Of a stretch of DNA of 64,000 nt, positions 1-9,279 are shown in pieces (the stretch's first letter is position 1; each line of letters starts with the position of its first letter). The position numbers were made by a program, and so were the translations under genes. The notes beneath the pieces are model-generated. The model worked only from the letters and a program-made list of their open reading frames with translations, had not been told where the DNA came from and searched no databases. Source of the stretch: Streptomyces fragilis (GTDB lineage: Bacteria > Actinomycetota > Actinomycetes > Streptomycetales > Streptomycetaceae); NCBI RefSeq assembly GCF_003112515.1, contig NZ_BEVZ01000004.1, positions 62,001-126,000 on the forward strand, in the 5' to 3' direction.

Positions 1-1
1 G

Positions 2-1630
2 CTGCCGGACCCCGTCCCCTACATGGAGGGCGGGGAGCTCCTGCTCACCACCGCGCTGAAGGTCGACGCCGAGGACCCGGCGGAGGCCGGCGGCTACGTG
101 CGCCGCCTCGCCGCCGCGGGGGTCGTCGGCCTCGGCTTCGGGGTGGGCGTCAACTACGACGAGGTGCCCGAGGCGCTGGTGGAGGCCGCGGCCGAGCACG
201 GTCTCCCGCTCCTGGAGGTGCCGCGCAGCACGCCCTTCCTGGCGATCAGCAAGGCCGTCTCCGCGGCCATCGCGGCGGACCAGTACCGCGCGGTGACCGC
301 CGGCTTCGCCGCCCAGCGCGAGCTGACCCGGCGGGCCCTGAGCGACGGGCCCGAGGGGCTGCTGGCGGCGCTGGCCGCCCAGGTGGACGGCTGGGCCGCG
401 CTGTACGACGCCGCCGGAGCGGTGGTCGCGGTGGCGCCCGACTGGGCGGAGCGGCGCGCCGCGCGCCTCACCCCGGACGTGCAGCGCCTGCGCGACCGCC
501 AGTCGCCCGCCACCGCGGTGATCGCCGGGCAGCGGGACGAGGAGGGGGCCGAGCGGTCCGGGGCCGCCGCCGGCGGCGGGACGGCGCACCAGGAGCGGCC
601 ACGGGGCGGGGGCCGGGGCAGGGACCGGAGCGGGGCCGACGACACCGGCGAGGACCGGGTGGAGCTGCACACCCTCGGCTCCGGCCGCCGCCCCCGGTCC
701 GCGCTCGCCGTCGGCACCGCGGCCCCGCTGGGCACCGCCGAGCGGTACGCCGTGCACTCGGCGATCGCGCTGCTCACCCTCACCACCGAGCGGTCCCGCT
801 CGCTGCACGAGGCCGAGCAGCGCATCGGCGCCGCCGTGCTGCACATGCTGTTGTCCGGCGAGGCCGAGCACGCCCGGACGGTCGCGGGCGACCTGTACGG
901 CGGGCTGCTGGACGCGCCGTTGCGCGTGGTGGTGGCGGAGTGCCGGGGCGAGGAGCTGGCCGGCGCGCTGGAGGCGGCCGCCGCCTGGGCGGGCGAGCCG
1001 GTGCTGGTGGTGCCGGAGGAGGAGCAGGGCCGTCTGGTGGTGCTGGCGGCGGACGGCGGTGCCGCGCTGGCCGCCTGCGCCGAACAGGCGGCGGCCCTGG
1101 AGGGCGCGGCGGAGCGCGGCGGGTCCACGGCGGCCATCGGCGTGTCCGCCCCGGCGGGGCCGACCAGTGTGGCCTCGGCGTACAAGCAGGCCGTCCAGGC
1201 GCTGGCGGTGGCCCGCCGGCGGGGGCGGGTCCTGGTCGAGCACGAGCACCTGGCGGCCGGCTCGGTGCTGCCGCTGCTCGCCGACGACGCCGTCCGCGCC
1301 TTCGCCGAGGGCCGGCTGCGGGCGCTGCGGGACCACGACGCCACCGGGCGCGGCGACCTGGTGGCCTCGCTGCGCGCCTGGCTGTCCCGGCACGGGCAGT
1401 GGGACGCGGCCGCGGCGGACCTCGGCGTCCACCGGCACACCCTGCGGTACCGGATGCGCCGCGTGGAGGAGATCCTGGGCAGCTCCCTCGACGACCCGGA
1501 CGTCCGCATGGAGCTCTGGCTCGCCCTCAAGGCCACGGGCAACGGAAACAGCGCCGGGAACGGGAACGGCGACGGCACGGGGCCCTCCCGGGGAACCGGC
1601 CGCCGCCCCGCGGACACCGGGGACGCCTGA
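2..1630 (+). CDS. PucR-family transcriptional regulator (5' end outside window)
   Basis: Likely activator or repressor of a nitrogen or purine catabolic gene set, binding DNA as a PucR-type protein. The reading frame is open from base 2 (LPDPVPYMEGGELLLTTALK), so the true start lies upstream of the window and the ATG at 23 is internal. The first part matches the PucR N-terminal sensory domain; a GGDEF-like middle segment follows after a low-complexity Gly/Arg/Glu linker (about residues 170-215). The C-terminal helix-turn-helix is of the PucR type (DLGVHRHTLRYRMRRVEEIL). It reads toward gabT, so it probably controls GABA or polyamine use; that last point is inference from position. The tail after the HTH is a short Gly/Asn/Thr-rich extension. 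Confidence 0.88.
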   Translation: MPDPVPYMEGGELLLTTALKVDAEDPAEAGGYVRRLAAAGVVGLGFGVGVNYDEVPEALVEAAAEHGLPLLEVPRSTPFLAISKAVSAAIAADQYRAVTAGFAAQRELTRRALSDGPEGLLAALAAQVDGWAALYDAAGAVVAVAPDWAERRAARLTPDVQRLRDRQSPATAVIAGQRDEEGAERSGAAAGGGTAHQERPRGGGRGRDRSGADDTGEDRVELHTLGSGRRPRSALAVGTAAPLGTAERYAVHSAIALLTLTTERSRSLHEAEQRIGAAVLHMLLSGEAEHARTVAGDLYGGLLDAPLRVVVAECRGEELAGALEAAAAWAGEPVLVVPEEEQGRLVVLAADGGAALAACAEQAAALEGAAERGGSTAAIGVSAPAGPTSVASAYKQAVQALAVARRRGRVLVEHEHLAAGSVLPLLADDAVRAFAEGRLRALRDHDATGRGDLVASLRAWLSRHGQWDAAAADLGVHRHTLRYRMRRVEEILGSSLDDPDVRMELWLALKATGNGNSAGNGNGDGTGPSRGTGRRPADTGDA

Positions 1631-1809
1631 CCCGGCCGGCCCGCACTGCGCCATCCCGGACAACGCGACGCGCCGAACGCTCCTGCGTGGAGCATGCTCG
1701 CCTCGCCCGCCTGGCCCTAGCCTGCGAACCAGGAGGGAAGTGTCCGCCCGGCGCGCGCCGGACGAGGACTCCCGCCCCGACCGTCCGCACGACCCCCAGG
1801 GAGCCCCCC

Positions 1810-3150
1810 ATGTCCGCATCCGCGCTGCCGCAGGAGCGTCGCGTCGTCACCGCCGTCCCCGGCCCGAAGTCGATCGAGCTGCAGGCCCGCCGGGCCGCCG
1901 CGGTGGCCCAGGGCGTGGGCTCCACCCTGCCGGTCTTCGCCTCCCGCGCGGACGGCGGCGTCATCGAGGACGTCGACGGCAACCGCTTCATCGACTTCGG
2001 TTCCGGCATCGCCGTCACCACGGTCGGCGCCTCCGCCGAGGCCGTGGTCCGCCGGGCCTCCGCCCAGCTGGCCGACTTCACGCACACCTGCTTCATGGTC
2101 ACGCCGTACGAGGGCTACGTCGCCGTCGCCGAGGCGCTGGCCGAGCTGACCCCGGGCGACCACGCCAAGAAGTCCGCGCTGTTCAACTCCGGCGCCGAGG
2201 CCGTGGAGAACGCGGTCAAGATCGCCCGCGCGTACACCAAGCGCCAGGCGGTCGTGGTCTTCGACCACGGCTACCACGGCCGCACCAACCTCACCATGGC
2301 GCTGACGGCGAAGAACATGCCGTACAAGCACGGCTTCGGCCCGTTCGCCCCCGAGGTGTACCGGGTGCCGGTGGCCTACGGCTACCGCTGGCCCACGGGC
2401 GCCGAGAACGCCGGTCCGGAGGCCGCCGCCCAGGCGATCGACCAGATCGTCAAGCAGGTCGGCGCCGAGAACGTGGCCGCGATCATCATCGAGCCGGTGC
2501 TCGGCGAGGGCGGCTTCATCGAGCCGGCCAAGGGCTTCCTGCCGGCGATCCGCGAGTTCGCCACCGAGAACGGCATCGTGTTCGTGGCGGACGAGATCCA
2601 GTCCGGCTTCTGCCGCACCGGCCAGTGGTTCGCCTGTGAGGACGAGGGCATCGTCCCGGACCTGATCACCACGGCCAAGGGCATCGCCGGCGGTCTGCCG
2701 CTGGCCGCGGTCACCGGCCGCGCGGAGATCATGGACGCCGCGCACGCGGGCGGCCTCGGCGGCACCTACGGCGGCAACCCGGTCGCCTGCGCCGCCGCGC
2801 TGGGCGCCATCGAGACCATGAAGGAGCTCGACCTCAACGCCCGTGCCCGGCAGATCGAGGAGCTCATGAAGGCCCGCCTCGCGGCGATGGCGGAGAAGTT
2901 CGACGCCATCGGCGACATCCGCGGCCGCGGCGGCATGATCGCCATCGAGCTGGTGAAGGACCGCACGACCAAGGAGCCCGACGCGCAGCTCGCCGCCGCC
3001 GTCGCCAAGGCCTGCCACAACGAGGGCGTGCTCGTCCTCACCTGCGGCACCTACGGCAACGTGCTCCGCTTCCTCCCGCCGCTGGTGATCGGCGACGAAC
3101 TGCTGAACGAGGGACTGGACGTCCTGGAGCAGGCGTTCGGCGCCGTCTGA
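1810..3150 (+). CDS. gabT: 4-aminobutyrate--2-oxoglutarate transaminase
   Basis: Cytosolic PLP enzyme that converts GABA and 2-oxoglutarate to succinate semialdehyde and glutamate. At 446 residues it has the usual length of the class III aminotransferase family. Visible marks are the GAEAVENAVKIAR stretch that binds the cofactor phosphate, the DEIQSGFCRTG segment with the Asp that contacts the pyridine nitrogen, and the Schiff-base lysine in TTAKGIAGG (about residue 290). The ATG at 1810 starts MSASALPQERRVV. It follows the PucR-type regulator by about 180 bp on the same strand, so regulation by that protein is plausible. The nearby polyamine genes make GABA from putrescine the likely substrate source. 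Confidence 0.93.
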   Translation: MSASALPQERRVVTAVPGPKSIELQARRAAAVAQGVGSTLPVFASRADGGVIEDVDGNRFIDFGSGIAVTTVGASAEAVVRRASAQLADFTHTCFMVTPYEGYVAVAEALAELTPGDHAKKSALFNSGAEAVENAVKIARAYTKRQAVVVFDHGYHGRTNLTMALTAKNMPYKHGFGPFAPEVYRVPVAYGYRWPTGAENAGPEAAAQAIDQIVKQVGAENVAAIIIEPVLGEGGFIEPAKGFLPAIREFATENGIVFVADEIQSGFCRTGQWFACEDEGIVPDLITTAKGIAGGLPLAAVTGRAEIMDAAHAGGLGGTYGGNPVACAAALGAIETMKELDLNARARQIEELMKARLAAMAEKFDAIGDIRGRGGMIAIELVKDRTTKEPDAQLAAAVAKACHNEGVLVLTCGTYGNVLRFLPPLVIGDELLNEGLDVLEQAFGAV

Positions 3151-3566
3151 CGTGGTCAGCGGGGTAAATGGGGCCCGGCCTTCCGTCCCGGGAGACCCTG
3201 TGAAGAACGTGTGCGAGGTGGATGGCGGGACGGGGCGGCGACTGTCCCGGCCTGCTGGTCTGCCGTAAGTTCGTCGCAGATGAGAGACACCCCGAACCCG
3301 CGGTCCGCCGCGGGGGTCCGGGCCGAGGTTTCCCCAGCCGCGGCCCGACGGTGCTTCGCGCACACCCGGAGACCTGACGCCTCCGGGTTCTCCTCACCGA
3401 TCGGACGGCCGTCCGCCCCAAACCCCCCGGGGCGTACGGCACCCGATCCGGACCGTCACTTCACGGCGGTCCTCCGAAGGGCCGGCACACACCCCCCCTT
3501 GTGCCGGCCCTTCGGCATGTCCGGGCGCGTCCCGGCGCCCGCGTCGCGTCAGGCACCCTGGAGGGC
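3151..3566. other. Structured non-coding gap after gabT
   Basis: There is no convincing gene between gabT and the PAP2 gene. The stretch holds several inverted repeats: CCGCGG copies around 3297-3316, an 8-bp perfect stem ACCCGGAG/CTCCGGGT at 3364-3371 and 3381-3388, and the long terminator listed separately. A short RNA ending at that terminator is possible, but no known RNA family was recognised. Confidence 0.5.
3474..3515 (+). terminator. 16-bp perfect stem terminator
   Basis: Arms at 3474-3489 and 3500-3515 (CCGAAGGGCCGGCACA and its complement) pair without mismatch around a 10-base C-rich loop. It lies 320 bp after gabT, far for that gene, so it may end another transcript from the gap. 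A possible GTG start for PAP2 at 3501 falls inside the stem, which argues for the later GTG at 3567. Confidence 0.75.
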
Positions 3567-4256
3567 GTGCCGATCACCTCTCCCCGTCCGCCCGCCCCTC
3601 CTCGTCCGCGCCCGTCGTCGCGGCGCGCACTGCCCTGGCTCCTGGGCCTGCTGTTCGCCGTGCTGACCTGGCAGGTCGCCGCGGAGGGTCCGCTGGCCCG
3701 GGCCGACGAGCGGCTGGGCCGGGCGCTGATCCACCGGGACGGGCTGTCGGCGTTCCTCGCCGATCTGGGCAACGCGGAGGTGGCCCTGCCGGTGCTGGCG
3801 GCCGCGGCGGGCTGGGCCGTGCTGCGGGGCCGCAGGGCCGGGCGGGCACGGTGGTGGACGCCGGCGGCCGTGGCGGCGGGGGCGGCGGTGGCCGTCCCGC
3901 TGGTGGTGGCGCCGCTGCAGGCGCTGATCGCCCGGCCGGGGCCGCCGCCGATGGCCCCGGAGACGGGTTTCTACCCTTCGGGCCACACGGCCACGGCGGT
4001 CGTCCTCCACGGCGTCGCGGCGCTGCTGCTCCTGCCCTGGCTGCGGCGGCGGGCGGCGCGGCTCGCGGTGGTCCTGCTGTGGGCGGCGCTGGTCGCGGGC
4101 ACGGCGGTGGGGCTCGTGCGGCACGGCTACCACTGGCCGCTGGACGTCCTGGGCAGCCTGGCCGCCGGCGGCGCCGTCCTCACCGCGCGCACCGGCGGCT
4201 CCCCCGCCCCGTGGGACGCGCGGACCGCGCCGCCCGGGGACGTCAGGTGCCGTTGA
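3567..4256 (+). CDS. PAP2-family membrane phosphatase
   Basis: Integral membrane phosphatase of the PAP2 (type 2 phosphatidic acid phosphatase) superfamily, probably acting on lipid phosphates on the outer face of the membrane. It has an N-terminal hydrophobic segment (WLLGLLFAVLTWQVAA), further membrane helices, and the family motifs PSGHTA and the later RHGYHWPLDVLGSL, which supply the catalytic histidines; the first, lysine/arginine-rich motif is weak (around ALIARPGPP). The GTG at 3567 is chosen because the upstream GTG at 3501 sits within a terminator stem. It gives 229 residues. The natural substrate cannot be told from sequence. Confidence 0.82.
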   Translation: MPITSPRPPAPPRPRPSSRRALPWLLGLLFAVLTWQVAAEGPLARADERLGRALIHRDGLSAFLADLGNAEVALPVLAAAAGWAVLRGRRAGRARWWTPAAVAAGAAVAVPLVVAPLQALIARPGPPPMAPETGFYPSGHTATAVVLHGVAALLLLPWLRRRAARLAVVLLWAALVAGTAVGLVRHGYHWPLDVLGSLAAGGAVLTARTGGSPAPWDARTAPPGDVRCR

Positions 4257-4707
4257 GGCCGGCCACCGCCTCGTGCATGGCGATCTCCAGCAGCACGGGG
4301 TCGGTCAGCAGTCCCGTCCCGTCGGGCGGGACCACCCACCGCATGCGGCCCCCGGCCCGCCCCCACCTGCGTCCGGGGTGAGGCACCACCACCCAGGTGC
4401 CGCGCCCGGCCGCCCGCACCCCCGTGCCGAGCCACCGTCCGGCCGTGCCCGGCGGGACGAAGAAGCCGAGGCGGTACTCGTCGAACCCGGCCAGCACCGG
4501 CCCCACCCGGTCCAGGCACCGCCGCAGCACCGCCAGCGTGGCGTGGCCCAGTTCGCCCGGCAGTATCAGCACGTCCCAGGCCCTGCCGGCCGGCAGCAGG
4601 GCCACGCCGTCGGCCCGGTGCTCCCACTCGCCGCGGCACGCGGCCGGGTCCGGGGCGACCGACGCCAGCCACTCGACCGCCCGCCTCACCGCAGCCGTCC
4701 CGTTCAT
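4243..4707 (-). CDS. Small protein related to bifunctional primase/polymerase-like proteins
   Basis: A 154-residue protein of unknown function. The ATG at 4707 has a strong ribosome site (GAGGAGGT) just upstream. It converges on and overlaps the end of the PAP2 gene by 14 bases. The central part (PAGRAWDVLILPGELG, then EYRLGFFVPPGTAGRW) follows the same pattern as the protein at 61219-61899 (PVGRAFDVLEVPEAAG, then AQFFVAVG), a family often labelled bifunctional DNA primase/polymerase N-terminal. No complete catalytic primase motif is visible, so enzymatic activity is doubtful. Confidence 0.68.
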   Translation of the reverse strand: MNGTAAVRRAVEWLASVAPDPAACRGEWEHRADGVALLPAGRAWDVLILPGELGHATLAVLRRCLDRVGPVLAGFDEYRLGFFVPPGTAGRWLGTGVRAAGRGTWVVVPHPGRRWGRAGGRMRWVVPPDGTGLLTDPVLLEIAMHEAVAGLNGT

Positions 4708-4811
4708 CCGCGGACCACCTCCTCGCTCCCGGCGGGCCGCCGTCCGGCCGCGCGCGCTGTCCCGTGGGAGAGAGGAGGTTGCGTCCCGGCCATTACGCGA
4801 CTTCGGCACAG

Positions 4812-4827
4812 TCACCCGTTCGGGTGA
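4812..4827 (-). terminator. Short hairpin after the FAD oxidase gene
   Basis: TCACCC-GTTC-GGGTGA forms a six-pair stem with a tetraloop 37 bases beyond the stop of the FAD oxidase gene. It is short, so only a modest terminator call. Confidence 0.4.
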
Positions 4828-4863
4828 GCAGCGGGAGGGGCCGTGGAGCGACGGGAGGGGCTG

Positions 4864-6282
4864 TCAGCTGTCGAAGCCGAGGCCCACCCGGTCCAGCGCC
4901 CGCAGCCACACGTTGCGCCTGCCGCCGTTGACGTCGGCCCGGGCCAGCGACCAGCGGGTGAGCGCGATGCCGGTCCAGGCGAACGGCTCGGGCGGGAACG
5001 GCAGCGGCTTGGAGCGCACCATCCGAAGCGCGGTCCGCTCGGTCTCCTCGCCGTCGAGCAGGTCCAGCACGACCTGCGCGCCGAACCGGGTGGCTCCCAC
5101 GCCCAGCCCCGTGTAGCCGACCGAGTAGCCGACCCGCCCCCGGTGCGCGGTGCCGAAGAAGGGCGCGAACCGCGAGCAGGTGTCGATGGCGCCGCCCCAG
5201 GCGTGGGTGAACCGCACGCCCTCCAGCTGCGGGAAGCAGGTGAAGAACTGCTCGGCGAGCGCGGCGAAGGTCTCGGGCCGGTTGTCGTACTCGGCCCGCA
5301 CCTGCCCGCCGTAGCGGTAGACGGCGTCGTAGCCGCCCCACAGGACGCGGTCGTCGGCGGTGAGGCGGAAGTAGTGGAACTGGTTGGCGAGGTCCGCCAG
5401 CCCCTGTCTGCCCCGCCACCCGACCGAGGCCATCAGGTCCTTCGGCAGCGGTTCGGTGACCAGGGCGTAGTCGTAGACCGGCACGGTGTACGGCCGCACC
5501 CGGCGCAGCAGGCTGGGGAAGACGTTGGTGGCCAGGGCCACCTTGCCCGCCCGGACCGATCCGTAGGGCGTGGGCACGTGCACCCCGGCGCCCTGCTGCC
5601 GCAGGGACAGTGCGGGGCTGTGCTCGTGGATCCTGACGCCCAGCCGCAGGCAGGCCCGCTTCAGCCCCCAGGCCAGTTTGGCCGGGTGGACCAGGGCGAC
5701 GCCCCGGCGGTCGTACAGGCCGCCGAGGAAGGTCGGGGAGTCGACGTGGGCGCGCACGCCGTCCGCGTCGAGGAGTTCGACGTGGTCCGCGAGCCCGTGT
5801 TCCTCCATCGCCCGGTACAGCTCGCGCAGTTGGCCCCACTGGTGCGGTTCGGTGGCGAGGTCGATCTCCCCGGTGCGCTCGAACTCGCAGTCGATGCCGT
5901 ACCGGGCGACGGTGTCCTCGATCGCGTCGAGGTTGCGGGCGCCCATGTCCTCCAGCGTGCGGATCTCCCCGGGCCACCGGGAGAGCCCGTTGGCGAGTCC
6001 GTGAGTGAGGGACGCGGCGCAGAAGCCGCCGTTGCGGCCGGAGGCGGCCCAGCCGATCTCCTTGCCCTCCAGCAGGAGCACGTCGCGGCCGGGGTCGCGT
6101 TCCTTGGCGAGCAGCGCCGTCCACAGGCCGCTGTACCCGCCGCCGACCACCAGCAGGTCGCAGGTGGCGGCGGCGGTGAGGGCGGGCTCGGGGTGGGGCC
6201 GGCCGGGGTCCTCCAGCCAGTAGGCGGCCGGCCGGGCCTCGGCGAGAGACTTGGTCCAACGGTTCATGGCTCCAGGGGCCAT
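4864..6282 (-). CDS. FAD-dependent amine oxidase, gamma-glutamylputrescine oxidase type
   Basis: DAO-fold flavoenzyme of 472 residues. The N-terminal FAD-binding Rossmann motif reads LLVVGGGYSGLWTALLAKE, followed by the GRNGGF segment usual in the PuuB/OrdL group; a further match is VGYTGLGVGATRFGAQ near the C-terminus. Proteins of this group oxidise gamma-glutamylputrescine or similar secondary amines. The gene lies directly after the polyamine importer (gap about 30 bp), which supports a polyamine substrate. The ATG at 6282 is preceded by GGGGAG at good spacing; a TTG at 6291 and an ATG at 6267 are less likely. Exact substrate is inferred. Confidence 0.82.
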   Translation of the reverse strand: MAPGAMNRWTKSLAEARPAAYWLEDPGRPHPEPALTAAATCDLLVVGGGYSGLWTALLAKERDPGRDVLLLEGKEIGWAASGRNGGFCAASLTHGLANGLSRWPGEIRTLEDMGARNLDAIEDTVARYGIDCEFERTGEIDLATEPHQWGQLRELYRAMEEHGLADHVELLDADGVRAHVDSPTFLGGLYDRRGVALVHPAKLAWGLKRACLRLGVRIHEHSPALSLRQQGAGVHVPTPYGSVRAGKVALATNVFPSLLRRVRPYTVPVYDYALVTEPLPKDLMASVGWRGRQGLADLANQFHYFRLTADDRVLWGGYDAVYRYGGQVRAEYDNRPETFAALAEQFFTCFPQLEGVRFTHAWGGAIDTCSRFAPFFGTAHRGRVGYSVGYTGLGVGATRFGAQVVLDLLDGEETERTALRMVRSKPLPFPPEPFAWTGIALTRWSLARADVNGGRRNVWLRALDRVGLGFDS

Positions 6283-6312
6283 GAATCTCAACTCCCCACA
6301 CGATGTGTCGGA

Positions 6313-7131
6313 TTACGCCTGTTTACGGGTCATTTCCTGCATCCGCCGCCGGCCGTTGCCCACGGCCATGGAGACCACGACGACGAGCACGGCGACCAGG
6401 AACATGGCCGTGCCGACGACGTTGATCTGCACCGGCGTTCCGCGCTGCGCCGATCCCCAGACGTACATGGGGAAGGTCACCGTGGAACCGGCGGTGAAGT
6501 TGGTGATGATGAAGTCGTCGAAGGAGAGCGCGAAGGCGAGGAGCGCCCCGGCCGCGATGCCGGGCCAGGCGATGGGCAGGGTGACGCGCAGGAAGGTCTG
6601 CGCCGGACCGGCGTAGAGGTCCTGCGCGGCCTGCTCCAGGCGGGGGTCCATCGACATCACGCGCGCCTTGACGGCGGTGACGACGAAGCTGAGGCAGAAG
6701 GTGATGTGGGCGATCAGCACCGTCCAGAAGCCCAGCCGCGCGCCCGTGTTGAGGAACAGGGTGAGCAGCGAGGCGGCCATCACGACCTCGGGCATCGCCA
6801 TCGGGAGGAAGATCAGCGAGTTGACCGCCCCGCGCCCGCGGAACCGGTGGCGGGCCAGGGCGAAGGCGATCAGGGTGCCCAGCACGGTGGCCGCCAGGGT
6901 GGCCCACAGGGCGAGCTGCAGGCTGAGCGCCAGCGAGCCGCAAAGGCCGGAGACCCCGCACGGATCGCTCCAGGCGTCGGTGGAGAACGCGTGCCAGGAG
7001 TAGTTGAAGCGGCCCACCGGGTCGTTGAACGAGAAGACGGTCACGACGACGTTGGGCAGCAGCAGGTAGGCGAGGGTCAGCAGGCCGAAGACGACGACCA
7101 GGCGCCGCCGGATCCAGGCGAGAAGGGCCAT
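6313..7131 (-). CDS. potC: Polyamine ABC transporter permease, PotC type
   Basis: Inner-membrane permease, 272 residues with about six hydrophobic segments starting at VVFGLLTLAYLLLPNVVVTV. The cytoplasmic coupling loop has the expected EAA-like form (LEQAAQDLYAGPAQTFLRVT). Homology in pattern to PotC/YdcV and its place behind PotB, PotA and a PotD-type binding protein define it as half of a spermidine/putrescine importer channel. The start ATG overlaps the PotB stop by one base (TGATG), indicating translational coupling. Confidence 0.88.
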   Translation of the reverse strand: MALLAWIRRRLVVVFGLLTLAYLLLPNVVVTVFSFNDPVGRFNYSWHAFSTDAWSDPCGVSGLCGSLALSLQLALWATLAATVLGTLIAFALARHRFRGRGAVNSLIFLPMAMPEVVMAASLLTLFLNTGARLGFWTVLIAHITFCLSFVVTAVKARVMSMDPRLEQAAQDLYAGPAQTFLRVTLPIAWPGIAAGALLAFALSFDDFIITNFTAGSTVTFPMYVWGSAQRGTPVQINVVGTAMFLVAVLVVVVSMAVGNGRRRMQEMTRKQA

Positions 7132-8072
7132 CACAGGAGTTCCTCCGTCCCGGAGCGGCGGATGTGGACGCTGACGGCCACCAGGATCACGGCCATCAGG
7201 ACGAAGGACAGTGCCGCGGCCGTCGGGTAGTCCAGGACGCGCAGGAACTGCGTCTGGATGACGTTGCCGATCATGCGGGTGTCGGTGGATCCCAGCAGGT
7301 CGGCGTTGACGTAGTCCCCGCCCGCCGGGATGAAGGTGAGCAGCGTGCCGGCCACCACGCCCGGCATGGACAGCGGCAGGGTGACCTTGCGGAAGACGGT
7401 GGCGGGGCGGGCGTGGAGGTCTGCGGCGGCCTCGTGCAGGCGCGGGTCGATGCGCTCCAGCGAGGTGTACAGCGGCAGGACCATGAAGGGCAGGAAGTTG
7501 TAGGTCAGTCCGCAGACCACCGCCAGCGGTGTCGCCAGGACGCGGTCGCCCGCGGTCAGGCCGAGCCGGCTGGTCACGTCGAGGACGTGCAGGGTGTTCA
7601 GGGCGTCGACGACCACTCCCCCGTCGGCCAGGATCGTCTTCCAGGCCAGGGTGCGGATCAGGAAGCTGGTGAAGAACGGCGCGATCACCAGGATCATGAC
7701 CAGGTTGCGCCACCGTCCGGCCCGGAAGGCGATCAGGTACGCCAGCGGGTAGCCCAGGAGCAGGCACAGCACGGTGGCCGTGCCCGCGTAGAGGACCGAG
7801 CGCAGGAACTGCGGCCAGTACTCGGCGACCGCGTCGGCGTAGGTGGCGAAGTGCCAGGTCACCTCGTAGCCGGCCTCCAGCGACCCGGTCTGCACCGAGG
7901 TGGACGCCTGGTGGACCATCGGCAGGGCGAAGAACACCAGCAGCCACAGCAGGCCGGGCAGGAGCAGCAGGTAGGGGAGGGCCCGGCCGCGGCGGCGCGG
8001 CGGCCGGGCGCCGGGGGCGGCGCCGCCCGGAGCGGGGGGCGAGGCGGCCCCGGTGAGGGTGGGGGAGGTCAT
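7131..8072 (-). CDS. potB: Polyamine ABC transporter permease, PotB type
   Basis: Second membrane subunit of the importer, 313 residues. A proline/arginine-rich cytoplasmic N-terminus of about 30 residues precedes the first helix (YLLLLPGLLWLLVFFALP). The coupling loop is LHEAAADLHARPATVFRKVT. The start ATG shares an ATGA overlap with the end of potA, and its stop overlaps the start of potC, so the three genes are translationally linked. Substrate assignment rests on the binding protein and the neighbouring catabolic genes. Confidence 0.88.
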   Translation of the reverse strand: MTSPTLTGAASPPAPGGAAPGARPPRRRGRALPYLLLLPGLLWLLVFFALPMVHQASTSVQTGSLEAGYEVTWHFATYADAVAEYWPQFLRSVLYAGTATVLCLLLGYPLAYLIAFRAGRWRNLVMILVIAPFFTSFLIRTLAWKTILADGGVVVDALNTLHVLDVTSRLGLTAGDRVLATPLAVVCGLTYNFLPFMVLPLYTSLERIDPRLHEAAADLHARPATVFRKVTLPLSMPGVVAGTLLTFIPAGGDYVNADLLGSTDTRMIGNVIQTQFLRVLDYPTAAALSFVLMAVILVAVSVHIRRSGTEELL

Positions 8073-9274
8073 CCGGCGTCCTCCTTCACGGGGGTCCCGG
8101 CGACCGTGCCGGACACGTCCGCCGTGCCGAGCGTCTCGGTGCCGGCGTCGATGTCCTGGGCGGCGTCCAGGGCGAAGGTGTGGGCGCGGCTCCAGTGCAG
8201 GACCACCTCGGCGCCGGGCGCCAGGCGGGGGTCGCGGTCGACGTTCTGCGCGTAGACCGCGAGGCCGAGGCCGGCGGGGCTGTTCACCAGGTACTGGGTG
8301 GAGACGCCGAGGAAGCTCGCCTCGGTGACGACCCCGGTGACCCGGTTGCGGCCGTCGGGTATCCGGTCGGTCTCGTCGGCGTGGGTGAGCGCCGCCTTCT
8401 CGGGGCGCACGCCCACCAGCAGCCGCGTTCCGGCGGCCGCGGGGACGGGGCAGCGCTCGGCGGGCACGCCCAGGGTGTCGCCGCCCGCGCGGACCAGGAT
8501 CTCGTCCGTGGCCGCGGAGACGACCTCGGCCTCGATCAGGTTGGAGGTGCCGAGGAAGTTGGCGACGAAGGTGGTGGCCGGGTTCTCGTAGAGGTCGGCG
8601 GGGGCGCCGAGCTGCTCGACGCGGCCGGCGTTCATCACGGCGACGGTGTCGGCCATCGCCATGGCCTCTTCCTGGTCGTGCGTGACGTGGATGAAGGTGA
8701 TGCCGACCTCGGTCTGGATGCGCTTGAGCTCCAGCTGCATCCGCCGTCGCAGCTTGAGGTCGAGGGCGCCGAGCGGCTCGTCGAGCAGCAGCACCCTGGG
8801 GTGGTTGATCAGGGCGCGGGCCACCGCGACGCGCTGCTGCTGGCCGCCGGAGAGCTGGTGCGGCTTGCGGCGGGCGTGCTCGCCGAGCTGCACCAGGTCG
8901 AGCATCTCCCCCACCTGCCGCTTCACCGACCGGACGCCGCGGCGGCGCAGGCCGAAGGCGACGTTCTCGAAGACGTCGAGGTGCGGGAAGAGGGCGTAGG
9001 ACTGGAAGACGGTGTTGACCGGCCGCTTGTACGCGGGCAGCCGGGTGACGTCCTGGTCACCGAGGTGGACGGTGCCGGTGCTGGGCTCCTCCAGGCCGGC
9101 GATCATCCTGAGGGTGGTGGTCTTGCCGCAGCCGGAGGCGCCGAGGAGGGCGAAGAAGGAGCCCTCGGGGACGGTCAGGTCGAGCGGGTGGACGGCGGTG
9201 AAGTCGCCGTAGACGCGGCTGATGCCGCTGAGGCGGACGTCGCCGCCGGAAGGGGTGCCGGTCATCTCGGTCAT
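8069..9274 (-). CDS. potA: Polyamine ABC transporter ATP-binding subunit
   Basis: Cytoplasmic ATPase of 401 residues that drives the importer. Walker A is GASGCGKTT, the signature is LSGGQQQRV, Walker B is [11 protein letters not shown] and the switch histidine is in [10 protein letters not shown]-terminal TOBE-type regulatory domain follows from about residue 260, as in PotA/MalK proteins. The ATG at 9274 lies 5 bases after the stop of the binding-protein gene; a second ATG at 9265 is possible and has a better-spaced GAGAGG. Confidence 0.92.
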   Translation of the reverse strand: MTEMTGTPSGGDVRLSGISRVYGDFTAVHPLDLTVPEGSFFALLGASGCGKTTTLRMIAGLEEPSTGTVHLGDQDVTRLPAYKRPVNTVFQSYALFPHLDVFENVAFGLRRRGVRSVKRQVGEMLDLVQLGEHARRKPHQLSGGQQQRVAVARALINHPRVLLLDEPLGALDLKLRRRMQLELKRIQTEVGITFIHVTHDQEEAMAMADTVAVMNAGRVEQLGAPADLYENPATTFVANFLGTSNLIEAEVVSAATDEILVRAGGDTLGVPAERCPVPAAAGTRLLVGVRPEKAALTHADETDRIPDGRNRVTGVVTEASFLGVSTQYLVNSPAGLGLAVYAQNVDRDPRLAPGAEVVLHWSRAHTFALDAAQDIDAGTETLGTADVSGTVAGTPVKEDAG

Positions 9275-9279
9275 GCCTC

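Noticed and set aside
3501..3566. Earlier GTG start of the PAP2 gene
   Set aside because: It lies within the right arm of the 16-bp terminator and has no ribosome site.
4843..7230. 795-codon plus-strand open frame
   Set aside because: Antisense to the FAD oxidase and potC genes; composition is that of a shadow frame.
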